Shown here: one piece after another, positions 34,581-43,681 of the stretch | Numbering within the stretch: position 1 is the first letter of the stretch | How the letters are laid out: every line of letters begins with the position of its first letter | Assembly: GCA_021324095.1 (NCBI GenBank) | Contig: JAJPJT010000069.1 | Span: forward strand, 1 to 50,748 | Reading direction: 5' to 3' | Source of the DNA: Gammaproteobacteria bacterium | GTDB lineage: Bacteria; Pseudomonadota; Gammaproteobacteria; Xanthomonadales; Rhodanobacteraceae | DNA length: 50,748 bases | Program-made: the position numbers and the translations under genes | The notes under the pieces: model-generated | What the model was told of the DNA's origin: nothing | The model's database searches: none | The model's input: only the letters and a program-made list of their open reading frames with translations

Positions 34581-34918
34581 ATGACGAGCGTCGGAGCGCC
34601 CCGCGCAAGCCCACCACGGTTTCGATCGAGGTGACCGACAGCATCAGCGGCGAAAACATCGGACGGATCGGCAATCTCTCCCGCACCGGCCTTATGCTGA
34701 TTTGCCACCGACCGTTGCGCGACGACGCACTCTACCAGTTGCGCTTCCGCCTGCCGGACCGACACGGCATCCACGACGAAATCGAAGCCGGCGTGCACAC
34801 GATGTGGACCGACCAGGCCGCAACGAACGGCTACCAATGGTCGGGGCTCAGGATCATTTCCATCAGCGGGGCCGCCGCCGCGTCCCTGGATCGTTGGCTG
34901 GACCCGGGCGCGGCATAG
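34577..34918 (+). CDS. PilZ domain protein (probable cyclic-di-GMP receptor)
   Basis: Protein of 113 residues, a lone PilZ domain. The binding motifs are recognisable: RRSAPRKPTTVSI near the start (RxxxR type) and NLSRTGLML (D/NxSxxG) about residues 35-43, with YQWSGLRIISIS later. Such proteins bind cyclic di-GMP and usually act through a partner; the four-base overlap with the DUF1631 gene makes that protein the obvious candidate. ATG 34577 is set by the overlap. Confidence 0.88.
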   Translation: MNDERRSAPRKPTTVSIEVTDSISGENIGRIGNLSRTGLMLICHRPLRDDALYQLRFRLPDRHGIHDEIEAGVHTMWTDQAATNGYQWSGLRIISISGAAAASLDRWLDPGAA

Positions 34919-34995
34919 CTTTTGCGATCGTCCCTGATCGCCGCTTCGCCGGACCGGCGAGGCAACCGAATGATCTCGGGTTGGTATAGCCCAGA

Positions 34996-35034
34996 ACGGC
35001 CATCCATGGCCTGGCTCTCACAACAACCGCTGCG
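34996..35034. repeat. Dispersed repeat with GGCCATCCATGGCC core, copy 2 (inverse of 17298-17336)
   Basis: ACGGCCATCCATGGCCTGGC and the following bases are the inverse of the repeat at 17298-17336. The remaining gap between the PilZ gene and pepQ also holds a CGCCGGaCCGGCG hairpin near 34950, which could end PilZ transcripts though no T-run follows. Confidence 0.65.
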
Positions 35035-35114
35035 ATCCGGACATCGGGCGAATTTCTTTGCGTTGCGGCGCGCTTCGCCGCATCATGGCGGTTTGGATTC
35101 CAAGTGCAGCCGCC

Positions 35115-36449
35115 ATGACCGCCTCGCCGCAAGACAACCTTTCCGCGCTGTACCCGGCACACCTCGCTGAAATCGGGAAGCGCAGCGCCGACGCGTTGGC
35201 CGCCGCCGGACGGGACACGCTGGTGATCGCGGCGGGCATGCCGCACGGCTGGTTCCTGGACGACCAGGATTACCCGTTCAAGGCCAATCCGCATTTTCTC
35301 GCGTGGCTGCCGCTGACCGATGCGCCCGGAAGCTGGATCGTGTACACGCCCGGCGCCAAACCAAGATTGATCTTCCTGCAGCCGCGCGACTATTGGCACG
35401 TGGTGCCGGCCGCGCCGGCAGGTTACTGGACCGACCACTTCGAGATCGTCACGATCCGCACGGCCGACGAAGCGCGCGCGCACCTGCCGAAACACGCGTC
35501 ACGTTGCGCAATCGTCGGCGAGCCGAACGCCGCGGTCGGCGACATCGTGCCGGATAATCCCGCACCGCTGCTGAACCTGCTGCACTACCGGCGTGCTTTC
35601 AAGACACCGTACGAAATCACGATGATGCGGGTCGCCAGCAAGCTCGGCGTGCACGGCCATCGCGCCGCGGCCAAAGCGTTCCGCGAAGGAGCGTCGGAAT
35701 TCGACATCCACTGCCGCTATCTCGAAGCCACCCGGCTGACGGAATCGCAGTTGCCGTACGGCAACATCATCGCGTTGGACTCGCACGGCGCGGTGCTGCA
35801 CTACATGCACTTCGACCGCAACCCACCCACCCACGCGCATTCGTTTTTGATCGATGCCGGCGGCCAGTTCCATGGTTACGCGTCCGACATCACGCGCACC
35901 TACGCGGCGTCCGATTCGGGCGAATTCCAGGCGCTGATCGACGCGGTGGAAGCGGCGCAACAAGGCTTCTGCGCGAAGGTGCGGGCGGGACAGAGCTATC
36001 CGGAACTGCACGTCCACGCCCACCATGTGTTGATGCAGGCGATGCGCGACCAGGACTTCATCACGTGCAGCGCGGAAGCCGGGGTTGCCAACGGCATTTC
36101 ATCGACGTTTTTCCCGCACGGACTCGGGCACCTGATCGGCTTGCAGGTGCACGACGTTGCGGGGTTCGCGCGCGACGAACAAGGCAACACCATCCCGAAG
36201 CCGGATGGTCATCCTTATCTTCGCCTCACTCGTACGCTGCAACCCGGCATGGTCACGACGATCGAACCCGGCTTGTATTTCATCGACATGCTGCTCGCCG
36301 AGTTGAAGTCGAAACCCGCCGCGAAGGATGTCGCATGGGGCAAGGTGGACGCGTTCCGCAAATACGGCGGCATCCGCATCGAGGACGACGTCGTGTGCAC
36401 CGAAGGCGATCCTGTCAACCTTACGCGCGAAGCTTTCGCGGCGACTTGA
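35115..36449 (+). CDS. pepQ: Xaa-Pro dipeptidase (M24 family)
   Basis: Protein of 444 residues that cleaves dipeptides with C-terminal proline. The pita-bread metal ligands are in place: D in LIDAGGQFHGYASD, D in SDITRTY, H in FPHGLGHLIGLQVHD, E in TIEPGLYFID and E in RIEDDVV. Length matches PepQ. The start at ATG 35115 (MTASPQDNLSALYPAHLAEI) gives the usual N terminus; an in-frame ATG 57 bases upstream is less likely. Stand-alone; it converges on the next minus-strand gene, 21 bases away. Confidence 0.94.
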   Translation: MTASPQDNLSALYPAHLAEIGKRSADALAAAGRDTLVIAAGMPHGWFLDDQDYPFKANPHFLAWLPLTDAPGSWIVYTPGAKPRLIFLQPRDYWHVVPAAPAGYWTDHFEIVTIRTADEARAHLPKHASRCAIVGEPNAAVGDIVPDNPAPLLNLLHYRRAFKTPYEITMMRVASKLGVHGHRAAAKAFREGASEFDIHCRYLEATRLTESQLPYGNIIALDSHGAVLHYMHFDRNPPTHAHSFLIDAGGQFHGYASDITRTYAASDSGEFQALIDAVEAAQQGFCAKVRAGQSYPELHVHAHHVLMQAMRDQDFITCSAEAGVANGISSTFFPHGLGHLIGLQVHDVAGFARDEQGNTIPKPDGHPYLRLTRTLQPGMVTTIEPGLYFIDMLLAELKSKPAAKDVAWGKVDAFRKYGGIRIEDDVVCTEGDPVNLTREAFAAT

Positions 36450-36470
36450 TCTTCTTCGGGAAGAGGGTTT

Positions 36471-38399
36471 TCACTCCATCGCCACCGTGTCGGTGATGGC
36501 GGGCAGCCCCGCCTTTTTGCAGAACGCAGCGAAGCGCGGGTCGTCGCGGTAGCGCAGGATCATCCGGTCGGCCAGCATCAAGCCGACCCCCGGATCGCGC
36601 TGCGCCCAGGCGCGATCCAGCCATTGGAACATGCCGTCCGGATCACCGCGCAGCGCAAGGACCTGTGCAACCGAGTAGGCGAAGCTGTCCGCTTGGTTGG
36701 CGACCAGTCTTTCGAGTGCGGCATCGGCGGCGGCACGGTCCGGCCCGATCTGCAGGGCCACCGCCAAGCCCCACGCGCGCCAACTTGGGTTGCTTTCCTT
36801 TTTGGCTGCCGCGAGCGCGGCGTCGGGGTGGCCGGCCAGGGTTTCGATGAGGGCGAGTTGAAGATGAAAGGTCGAGGCGCCTGGCTGGAGCGAAATCGCC
36901 GTCATGGTGGCCTGCCGCGCTTCATCCAGCCGTCCCAATGCGGTGAGATCGATGCTCAGCCACGGATACCAGAACGCGTTGCGGGGATTGCTTTCCAGCG
37001 CCTGCCGGGTCAGGTCCAGCGCGCGTTGCACCTGTCCCAGCCTGCGCAGCATGTTGCCCAGCAGGATTTTGGCGTCCGGGTCGTTGGGAGCAAGCTGCAA
37101 CGCGTACCGGGCTTCGGCCTCGGCGCCGCGAAAGTTCATGTCCACGCTCCGCAGAAATTCCGCGCGGGCTTGATGGGCCAGCGAAGAATCGGGATCCAGT
37201 CGCAGCGCGGTGTCCACCGCCTCCCGCGCATTGGCGTCAACCTGATCCGCCGGCAAGCCCCACGCGGCGAACAGGTCGAGCCATCGGCTGGCCAACTGCG
37301 CATAGGCGGCCGCGTAGCGCGGATCGAGGCGCGTGGCTTCCGTGAAAGCTTCGATTGCGCGGCGGGTGTTGGCCTCGGAAGGAATTGCCGCCAAGGCCAT
37401 GCCGCGCTGGTAGGCCGCATAGGCGGCCAGGTTGCCGCTGGGCGGACGATCGCTCTGCATCACCGCGCCGGGCGAGAGCACCAGCCTGGTCTGCAAGGCG
37501 TCGGCAACCGCTTGCGTGATCGCGTCCTGCAACGCGAACAGATCCTTGTACGGCTTGTCGTAGTGCTGCGACCAGATGATGCTTCCGTCCGCCGCACTGA
37601 CCAGCGCGGCGGTGATCCGCACCTCTTCGCCGACGCGCCGAACGCTGCCTTCCAGCAAGTGCGCGACGCCCAGCTTGCGGCCGATCCTGTCCGCGCTGTC
37701 CTTGCTGTTGCGGAACTGGAATGCCGAATTACGGCTGATGACCTTCAAACCCGAAAACTGCGACAACACATTGATCAGGTCTTCGGAAAGCCCGTCGGAG
37801 AAGAACTGCTCGTCCTTGTCGCCGCTGTCGTTGGCGAACGGCAGCACGGCGACGGATTTCGCGGGGACGGATTGCACGGTGCGCAGGCGCTGCGGTGCCG
37901 CTTCAGCGGCAGCCTTCGCGGAGTCCGTGGCCTTGGCCGCTGAAGCGGGAGCGGCGTTGTCCCGGTCGCGTTGCGCGCTGTCCGGGGCTCGTGTTTGCGC
38001 GACGGCGGACGATGTGCGCGCGCTTCGACTCCCGGTCGCATACAGCCGCCAACCTGCCACGACGATCGCAGCGATCAGCACCCCGGCGATGACGATGTTG
38101 AGCTTGCGGGCGACCCGGCGATGTTGATGTTCGGTGCGCGCTTTCGGCGAATCGGCGGGTTCGGTGCGCCGGATGCCTTCAGGCGTGAGCTCGTACACCC
38201 AGGCGCAGACCGCCGCGATCGGGAATCCGATCACGATCAGGATCACGACCAGCCGCACCACCCAATTCGGAATGTCGAAGAACGGGAAGACCTGCGTCGC
38301 GATCTGCACCAGCAACCACGCTGCGATTGCATAGGCAGCCGCTACCCGCCACACGTGGCGTCGTTTCAGTTCCGCAAAGAAACCGCGCCCATCCGTCAC
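36471..38399 (-). CDS. Membrane protein with TolB-like and TPR domains (paralogue 1)
   Basis: Protein of 642 residues from GTG 38399 (VTDGRGFFAELKRRHVWRVA), chosen for GGGGAG seven bases ahead. The N-terminal module has two membrane helices (AAYAIAAWLLVQIATQVF and VVRLVVILIVIGFPIAAV) ending YELTPEGIRR; a third helix follows after about 25 residues. Then comes a TolB/FlgO-like domain (SVAVLPFANDSGDKDEQFFS through LLEGSVRRVGEEVRITAAL) and TPR repeats to the end. Such proteins are often labelled adenylate cyclase, but no cyclase domain is present. It is paralogous to the gene at 40313-42493; the two flank a permease. Role unknown. Confidence 0.85.
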   Translation of the reverse strand: MTDGRGFFAELKRRHVWRVAAAYAIAAWLLVQIATQVFPFFDIPNWVVRLVVILIVIGFPIAAVCAWVYELTPEGIRRTEPADSPKARTEHQHRRVARKLNIVIAGVLIAAIVVAGWRLYATGSRSARTSSAVAQTRAPDSAQRDRDNAAPASAAKATDSAKAAAEAAPQRLRTVQSVPAKSVAVLPFANDSGDKDEQFFSDGLSEDLINVLSQFSGLKVISRNSAFQFRNSKDSADRIGRKLGVAHLLEGSVRRVGEEVRITAALVSAADGSIIWSQHYDKPYKDLFALQDAITQAVADALQTRLVLSPGAVMQSDRPPSGNLAAYAAYQRGMALAAIPSEANTRRAIEAFTEATRLDPRYAAAYAQLASRWLDLFAAWGLPADQVDANAREAVDTALRLDPDSSLAHQARAEFLRSVDMNFRGAEAEARYALQLAPNDPDAKILLGNMLRRLGQVQRALDLTRQALESNPRNAFWYPWLSIDLTALGRLDEARQATMTAISLQPGASTFHLQLALIETLAGHPDAALAAAKKESNPSWRAWGLAVALQIGPDRAAADAALERLVANQADSFAYSVAQVLALRGDPDGMFQWLDRAWAQRDPGVGLMLADRMILRYRDDPRFAAFCKKAGLPAITDTVAME

Positions 38400-38619
38400 G
38401 TCACCGCTCCCCACGGTTGCCGCCGGCGAATTGCCTTTTCGACGAGGCGAGTGTATCGCTGTCTTGACTTGCCGGCAGCGGACGCGGCTTGGCTCCTTAC
38501 TCCTGTCGAGGTCGGAGTCTGGGCGAACCCCAGATTGCGGCATGACCATCGCTTCTCCGGACAGCCACGCCATGATCTGCGATCATCGGGGGTTTTTCCG
38601 GGGACGGGTCAGAGGCAAC

Positions 38620-40281
38620 ATGAGTCAAGAGAATGCAATCCGCCGCAACGTCGGCGCCTGGGCGCTGATGTTCACGGGCCTCGGCTCGATCATCGGTTCG
38701 GGTTGGCTGTTCGGCGCCTGGCGCGCGGCGCAACTGGCCGGACCGGGCGCGATCTGGGCGTGGATCATCGGCGCGGTGGTGATCCTCTTCATCGCCGTCA
38801 CCTACGCCGAACTCGGCGCGATGTTTCCCGAATCGGGCGGCATGGTCCGCTACGGCCAGTATTCGCACGGCACGCTGGTCGGCTTCATCGCGGCGTGGGC
38901 GAACTGGATCGCGATCGCATCCGTGATCCCGGTGGAAGCGGAAGCCTCGGTGCAATACATGGCATCGTGGCCGTGGCAGTGGGCGCAGAACCTGTATCAC
39001 CAGGCGCCGGGCGGCTTGGGCGCGCTCAGCCCGACCGGACTCGGCATCGCGGCGGTGCTGGTGATCGGTTATTTCCTCCTGAACTACTGGAGCGTGAACC
39101 TCTTCGCGAAGACAAATACGTGGATCACGCTCTACAAGCTGGTGGTCCCGACGCTGACCGCGATCGCGCTGATGGCGACTTCATTCCATCCGGAGAATTT
39201 CCACGTCGGCGCGCACGGCGGCCCGCACGCGTACAGCGTTTCCGCGATCCTGACCGCCGTCGCGATCAGCGGCATCGTATTCAGCTTCAACGGTTTCCAG
39301 AGCCCGGTAAACCTCGCGGGCGAAGCGAAGAATCCCGGCCGCAACGTGCCCTTCGGCGTCATCGGTTCGATCCTGCTCGCGACGATCGTGTACCTGCTGC
39401 TGCAGGTGGCGTTCATCGGCGCAACCGAACCCTCGGCGCTCGCCAGGGGTGGCTGGGCCGCGATCGAACACTCGTCGCCGTTCGCGCAGCTCGCGATCGC
39501 GTTGAACCTCAACTGGCTGGCGCTGCTGCTGTATTCCGACGCGTTCATCAGCCCGAGCGGCACGGGCGCAACGTACACCGCGACCACCGCGCGGATGATC
39601 TATGGGATGGAACGCAACGGCACGCTGCCGAAGCTATTCGGCCGCGTGCATCCGCGTTTCGGCATCCCGCGCCCGGCGATGTGGCTGAATCTCGTGGTCG
39701 CCTTCATTTTCCTGTTCTTCTTCCGCGGCTGGGCGACGCTGGCGGAGGTGATATCGGTCGCGACCATCATTTCGTACCTGACCGGACCGGTCAGCGTGTC
39801 GGTGCTGCGCCGCACCGCACCGGAATTGCACCGGCCGCTGCGCATTCCCTTGTTGCACGTGATCGCGGGCCTCGCGTTCCTGTTCGCGACGGAATTGCTG
39901 TACTGGGCACGCTGGCCACGCACCGGCGAGATCATCCTGCTGATGGTCGTCGCGCTGCCGGTCTGGTTCTGGTACGCGGTCAGGCGCGGTGGCGCGGACC
40001 TGTTGTTGCAGGTGCGTGGCGCGCTATGGCTGATCTTCTACTTGCCCGCAGTCGCTGCGCTGTCATGGGCCGGCAGCGCGAAATTCGGCGGCCACGGCTA
40101 CCTGCCCTTCGGTTGGGACCTGGTGATCGTTGCCGTGGTCGCGATCGGATTCTTCGCGTGGGGGCTCGCCTGCGGCTGGCGCACACCTGAAGTGGCAGCG
40201 ATCAGGATGGAGGCGCAGGCGCACCCGGACGCGGTGATGGTGCCGCCGGACGAGGAAACGGCCGAACGCATGACGGGGTAG
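38620..40281 (+). CDS. Amino-acid permease of the APC superfamily
   Basis: Protein of 553 residues from ATG 38620, with AGAGG four bases ahead. Twelve or more membrane helices. TM1 carries the unwound substrate-binding motif GLGSIIGSGWLFG, and the TM6 region reads ISGIVFSFNGFQSPVNLAGE; FISPSGTGATYTATTARMIY and the following GMERNGTLPKLF are the conserved loop of this group. The substrate cannot be told from sequence. It lies alone on the plus strand between two paralogous minus-strand TolB/TPR genes, with the divergent start of one only 220 bases away. Confidence 0.9.
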   Translation: MSQENAIRRNVGAWALMFTGLGSIIGSGWLFGAWRAAQLAGPGAIWAWIIGAVVILFIAVTYAELGAMFPESGGMVRYGQYSHGTLVGFIAAWANWIAIASVIPVEAEASVQYMASWPWQWAQNLYHQAPGGLGALSPTGLGIAAVLVIGYFLLNYWSVNLFAKTNTWITLYKLVVPTLTAIALMATSFHPENFHVGAHGGPHAYSVSAILTAVAISGIVFSFNGFQSPVNLAGEAKNPGRNVPFGVIGSILLATIVYLLLQVAFIGATEPSALARGGWAAIEHSSPFAQLAIALNLNWLALLLYSDAFISPSGTGATYTATTARMIYGMERNGTLPKLFGRVHPRFGIPRPAMWLNLVVAFIFLFFFRGWATLAEVISVATIISYLTGPVSVSVLRRTAPELHRPLRIPLLHVIAGLAFLFATELLYWARWPRTGEIILLMVVALPVWFWYAVRRGGADLLLQVRGALWLIFYLPAVAALSWAGSAKFGGHGYLPFGWDLVIVAVVAIGFFAWGLACGWRTPEVAAIRMEAQAHPDAVMVPPDEETAERMTG

Positions 40282-40312
40282 TGACAGGCGCAGCGGATCG
40301 CGCTTCGCGCCC

Positions 40313-42493
40313 CTACTTTGCGGCGGATTGCGCCGGTGCAGAAGCGGCGGCGGCGACGCCGGCCGGCGGGATCGGGTAGACGACGGCGGGTTTGTACTTG
40401 GCGTATTGCGCCTGCAGTGCCTGGAATCGCGGATCACGGCCGATCGGGTCCCAGTCCGGATCCAGCCACAGCATCACGGGCGAGTAGTTTTGGCCGATCC
40501 CGGGTTCGGCAAGCGCCTTCGCGAGCAGCGGCACAGCAAGATCAGGACGCCGTGCCTGGGCATACGTCTGGGCGTCGGTGAGCATGACCGCCGGTCCGTA
40601 AACCTGGTCCCTGCTGTCGGCGACGGTCTTCAGCGATTTGGCGATGGTATCCAGGCCCTCCGCGTTCTGGCCGAGCCCGATTTCCGCGTTGGCTATTTGC
40701 ATCAGCACGAATGCCAGGTTGGAGCCTTGTGCCACCTCGACCAGTGGTCGCATCCGGGCCAGCGCTTGCGCATACAGCGGCCGGGCCCGCGCCACGTCGC
40801 CCATCAGCCAGTACAGGTTGGCTTGCTGCTGCGACTTGAAGCCGCCATTGCCGATCGAGAAATCGTCCGCCGTATCCGGAATGCCGTCGAGCAACGCGAG
40901 CGCATCCCTGTAGTTGCGCTGATCGGTCAAGAAAGACACACGCAGAATTCTCAAAAACGGGTCGTCGCCCTGCGCCGCGGCCAGGGCGCGCGGAACGTCG
41001 CCCGTGCTGAACAAGATCGCAAACGCATAGTTCGACTTGGCGTTGAGATTGTGGGGGTCCAGCGCCAGCGCCCGTTGGTAGGCCTGCTCGGCCTCGGCGT
41101 AACGGCTGGTCTGCGAGTACGTCAGGCCCAGTTCGAAGGCCAGCGCGGAATCGCGCGGATCGAGCGTGGATGCCTGCTGCAGGGACGCGATCGCGGCATC
41201 GAAGTGGCCCATGCGGCGCTGGACGAAGCCTTGCGCGGCCAGCGCGTCGGTATCGTTGGGCTTGAGCTTCAGCGCCTCGGCAAAAGCCTTCAGTGCGGCG
41301 TCGTAGTCCTCGCGACCCCAATATTCGGTGAAACCGAGCGCAAGCTGCGAGGCGGCGAGGTTCGGCGCCAGCTTCAAGGCCTGTTCGGCATCGGCACGCG
41401 CCTGCTGGTTCAGTTGCTTGACATCCTGCCCGCCGCCGCCGAACCAGGCGAGCTGGCTTTCGTTGTAGGACAGGCGTGCCCACGCCAAGGCGAAATCCGG
41501 ATCGGCCTGGACCGCCTGACGGTACAACGGAATCGCCGCCTTCCAGCTTGCGGTGTCGTAGTTGATCAGGCCGCGGTTGGCCTGGTATTCGGCGCGAAAG
41601 AACGCGTCGTAGGCGGCCGGGTTCCGGGTGGGCACGGCCGTCAGTTGAGCCGACTGGGCCGGCGAGAGTTTCGCGCTCAGGGTGCCGGCAATCTGCCCAG
41701 CCACGTCGCCCTCGACGCCGAAGATGTTGTCCAGCGTGCGGGTGTAGGACTGTGCCCAGATGTGCCCATCGGTGCGGGCGTCGATCAACTGCACGTTGAT
41801 CAGCACCTCGTTGGCGGCCTTCTGCACGCTGCCCTCGAGGATGGTGGCGACGCCGAGCTGCTGGCCGATCTGCTTCAGGTTTTCTGGATGGCTGCCGTAC
41901 TGCATCGTCGAGGTGCGCGAGATCACCTTCAGGTCACCGACATCGGCGAGCTTGGTGAGGATCATGTCCTGCATGCCGTCGGCGAAATAGGCGTTGGACT
42001 TGTCGTTGGAAAGATTCTCGAACGGCAGCACCGCGATGGACTTCGCCGGGATCGCCTTCCCCGGATGCGCTTCATCCGGGCTAGCCGCCGCTGCGGCTTC
42101 CGTCTCAGCGGATGCCGGTGCGTGCCGCAAGGCCAGAACCCGCCAGCCCAGCAACGCTACCGCCAGCACCAGCGCCGCGACGATGATCGCGTTGAGCTTG
42201 CGTCCGATCTGACGGTGTTCCTGCTCCGGGCGCGCATCCGGCGAATCGGCCGGCGCGGTGCGGCGGAGACCGGTCGGGGTGAGTTCGTAGATCCACGCGA
42301 ACGCGACGGCCACCGGAAAGCCGATCACGATCAACACCACGACCAGGCGCACGGCCCAGTTTGGGATATTGAAGAACGGAAAGACCTGCGTCGCGATCTG
42401 CACGACCAGCCAGCCGGCGACCGCATAGGCGATCGCCACCCGCCACACGTGACGCCGCTTCAGCTCTTCGAGCAGGTTGCGACCGTCCGCCAC
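40313..42493 (-). CDS. Membrane protein with TolB-like and TPR domains (paralogue 2)
   Basis: Protein of 726 residues from GTG 42493 (VADGRNLLEELKRRHVWRVA), with GGGGCACC ahead. Same order of parts as the gene at 36471-38399: ELKRRHVWRVA membrane module ending YELTPTGLRR, a third helix, the TolB/FlgO-like domain (SIAVLPFENLSNDKSNAYFA to ILEGSVQKAANEVLINVQL), then about eight TPR units (for example YSQTSRYAEAEQAYQRALAL). The N-terminal module is far more alike between the two than the TPR part. A TACACT sequence (42546-42541) 48 bases upstream is matched by one 51 bases upstream of paralogue 1. Function unknown. Confidence 0.85.
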   Translation of the reverse strand: MADGRNLLEELKRRHVWRVAIAYAVAGWLVVQIATQVFPFFNIPNWAVRLVVVLIVIGFPVAVAFAWIYELTPTGLRRTAPADSPDARPEQEHRQIGRKLNAIIVAALVLAVALLGWRVLALRHAPASAETEAAAAASPDEAHPGKAIPAKSIAVLPFENLSNDKSNAYFADGMQDMILTKLADVGDLKVISRTSTMQYGSHPENLKQIGQQLGVATILEGSVQKAANEVLINVQLIDARTDGHIWAQSYTRTLDNIFGVEGDVAGQIAGTLSAKLSPAQSAQLTAVPTRNPAAYDAFFRAEYQANRGLINYDTASWKAAIPLYRQAVQADPDFALAWARLSYNESQLAWFGGGGQDVKQLNQQARADAEQALKLAPNLAASQLALGFTEYWGREDYDAALKAFAEALKLKPNDTDALAAQGFVQRRMGHFDAAIASLQQASTLDPRDSALAFELGLTYSQTSRYAEAEQAYQRALALDPHNLNAKSNYAFAILFSTGDVPRALAAAQGDDPFLRILRVSFLTDQRNYRDALALLDGIPDTADDFSIGNGGFKSQQQANLYWLMGDVARARPLYAQALARMRPLVEVAQGSNLAFVLMQIANAEIGLGQNAEGLDTIAKSLKTVADSRDQVYGPAVMLTDAQTYAQARRPDLAVPLLAKALAEPGIGQNYSPVMLWLDPDWDPIGRDPRFQALQAQYAKYKPAVVYPIPPAGVAAAASAPAQSAAK

Positions 42494-42565
42494 TTGGTGC
42501 CCCGGATCCCGCCGGCGACAGGCCGGCTTCCGACCGCGCAAGTGTATAGCCGATCAGGGCGGCAG

Positions 42566-42592
42566 GGCGGAATCGGCGCAGCCGCTTCCGCC
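42566..42592 (-). terminator. Hairpin directly after the hom stop codon
   Basis: GGCGGAA (minus strand, 42592-42586) pairs with TTCCGCC (42572-42566), with an inner GCGGC/GCCG stem. It begins right after the stop codon. There is no T-run, so it may protect the mRNA end or terminate weakly. Confidence 0.5.
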
Positions 42593-43681
42593 TTACGCCT
42601 GCTGAGTCAACGCGAGGATGTCACCCAGCAGCGCTTGCGCGGTGACTTCCGGCCCCGCGCCCGCGCCCTGGATCAGCAGCGGGCGCTGCGCGTAGCGCTG
42701 CGTGGTGAACGCGAACAGGTTGTCCGCGCCCTGAAGATGCGCGGCCGGGTGGTCGCGCGACACTTCGGCGAGGCCGACTCGCGCCGTTCCGTCGGCGTCG
42801 AAACGCGCGAGATAGCGCAGCACGTGTCCGCGCGCCGCGGCAGCGGCGAAGCGCGTTGCGATCGGTGCATCGAGTTCATCGAGACGTTCGAGAAATTCGG
42901 TTTGCAGAACATCGCGCAGTATTTCCGGCACGAGGTTTTCCACTTCGATGTCGGCGCGTTGCAGCGGAACGCCTGCGGCGCGCGCGAGGATCAGCAGCTT
43001 GCGCGCGACGTCCTCGCCCGACAGGTCGGCGCGCGGGTCGGGCTCGGTGTAGCCGAGCGCGCAGGCTTCGCGCAGCAGGGTCGAAAACGGCTGTCGGCCG
43101 TCGTAGTGGTTGAACAGGTACGAGAACGAGCCCGAGAACACGCCTTCGATGCGCGTCAGCCTGTCGCCGCAGGCGTGCAGGCGGCGCAAGGTCGCGAGCG
43201 CCGGCAGGCCCGCGCCCACTGTGGCGCTGTCGCCGTAGCGGGCGCCATGCACGCACCCCGCCTGCAGCGCGCACCAGCCTGCCAGACCGCCGCCCGCCAG
43301 CGCCTTGTTGGCGGTGACGACGTGACAGCCATGCACCAGCCAATCGGGGTGGCGGCCGGCCAGCTCCGCCGACGCGGTCGCGTCGACGATAACCTTGTCA
43401 CGCGCGTTGCTCGCGAGCAGCGCGCGCAGCAGCGCGGCGTCGTCACGCGCCTCACCGGCAATGTTCAGGTGTTCGCGCAGGCGCCTTTCGGCGAGTTCTC
43501 CGGGCTGCGTTTGCTGATGGCGGGAGTTGGCCGCGCCGACCAAACGCAGATGTTTTGCTGCCGGCGTGCGCAGCAGTTGCAGGAACGCGCCGCCGACCTT
43601 TCCGGTGCCGAACAGCACCACCGCGATGTCGTGCCGCGCCGCCGCGCGCCGAACCCGCGCTTCCGCCAGCACCGCGCTCAT
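42593..43681 (-). CDS. hom: Homoserine dehydrogenase
   Basis: Protein of 362 residues reducing aspartate semialdehyde to homoserine. NAD(P)-binding start VVLFGTGKVGGAFLQLL, then VDATASAELAGRHPDWLVHG, VVTANKALAG and the catalytic segment EGVFSGSFSYLFNHY, followed by GYTEPDPRADLSGEDVARKL, all typical. It has neither an aspartokinase domain nor a C-terminal ACT domain, so it is a single-function enzyme of the compact type without visible threonine feedback. ATG 43681 overlaps the metB stop by four bases. Third gene of metX-metB-hom; it feeds the substrate for MetX. Confidence 0.95.
   Translation of the reverse strand: MSAVLAEARVRRAAARHDIAVVLFGTGKVGGAFLQLLRTPAAKHLRLVGAANSRHQQTQPGELAERRLREHLNIAGEARDDAALLRALLASNARDKVIVDATASAELAGRHPDWLVHGCHVVTANKALAGGGLAGWCALQAGCVHGARYGDSATVGAGLPALATLRRLHACGDRLTRIEGVFSGSFSYLFNHYDGRQPFSTLLREACALGYTEPDPRADLSGEDVARKLLILARAAGVPLQRADIEVENLVPEILRDVLQTEFLERLDELDAPIATRFAAAAARGHVLRYLARFDADGTARVGLAEVSRDHPAAHLQGADNLFAFTTQRYAQRPLLIQGAGAGPEVTAQALLGDILALTQQA

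Noticed and set aside
36471..38399. Adenylate cyclase annotation for the TolB/TPR proteins
   Set aside because: Proteins of this layout are often so labelled, but no class III cyclase domain is present in either copy.
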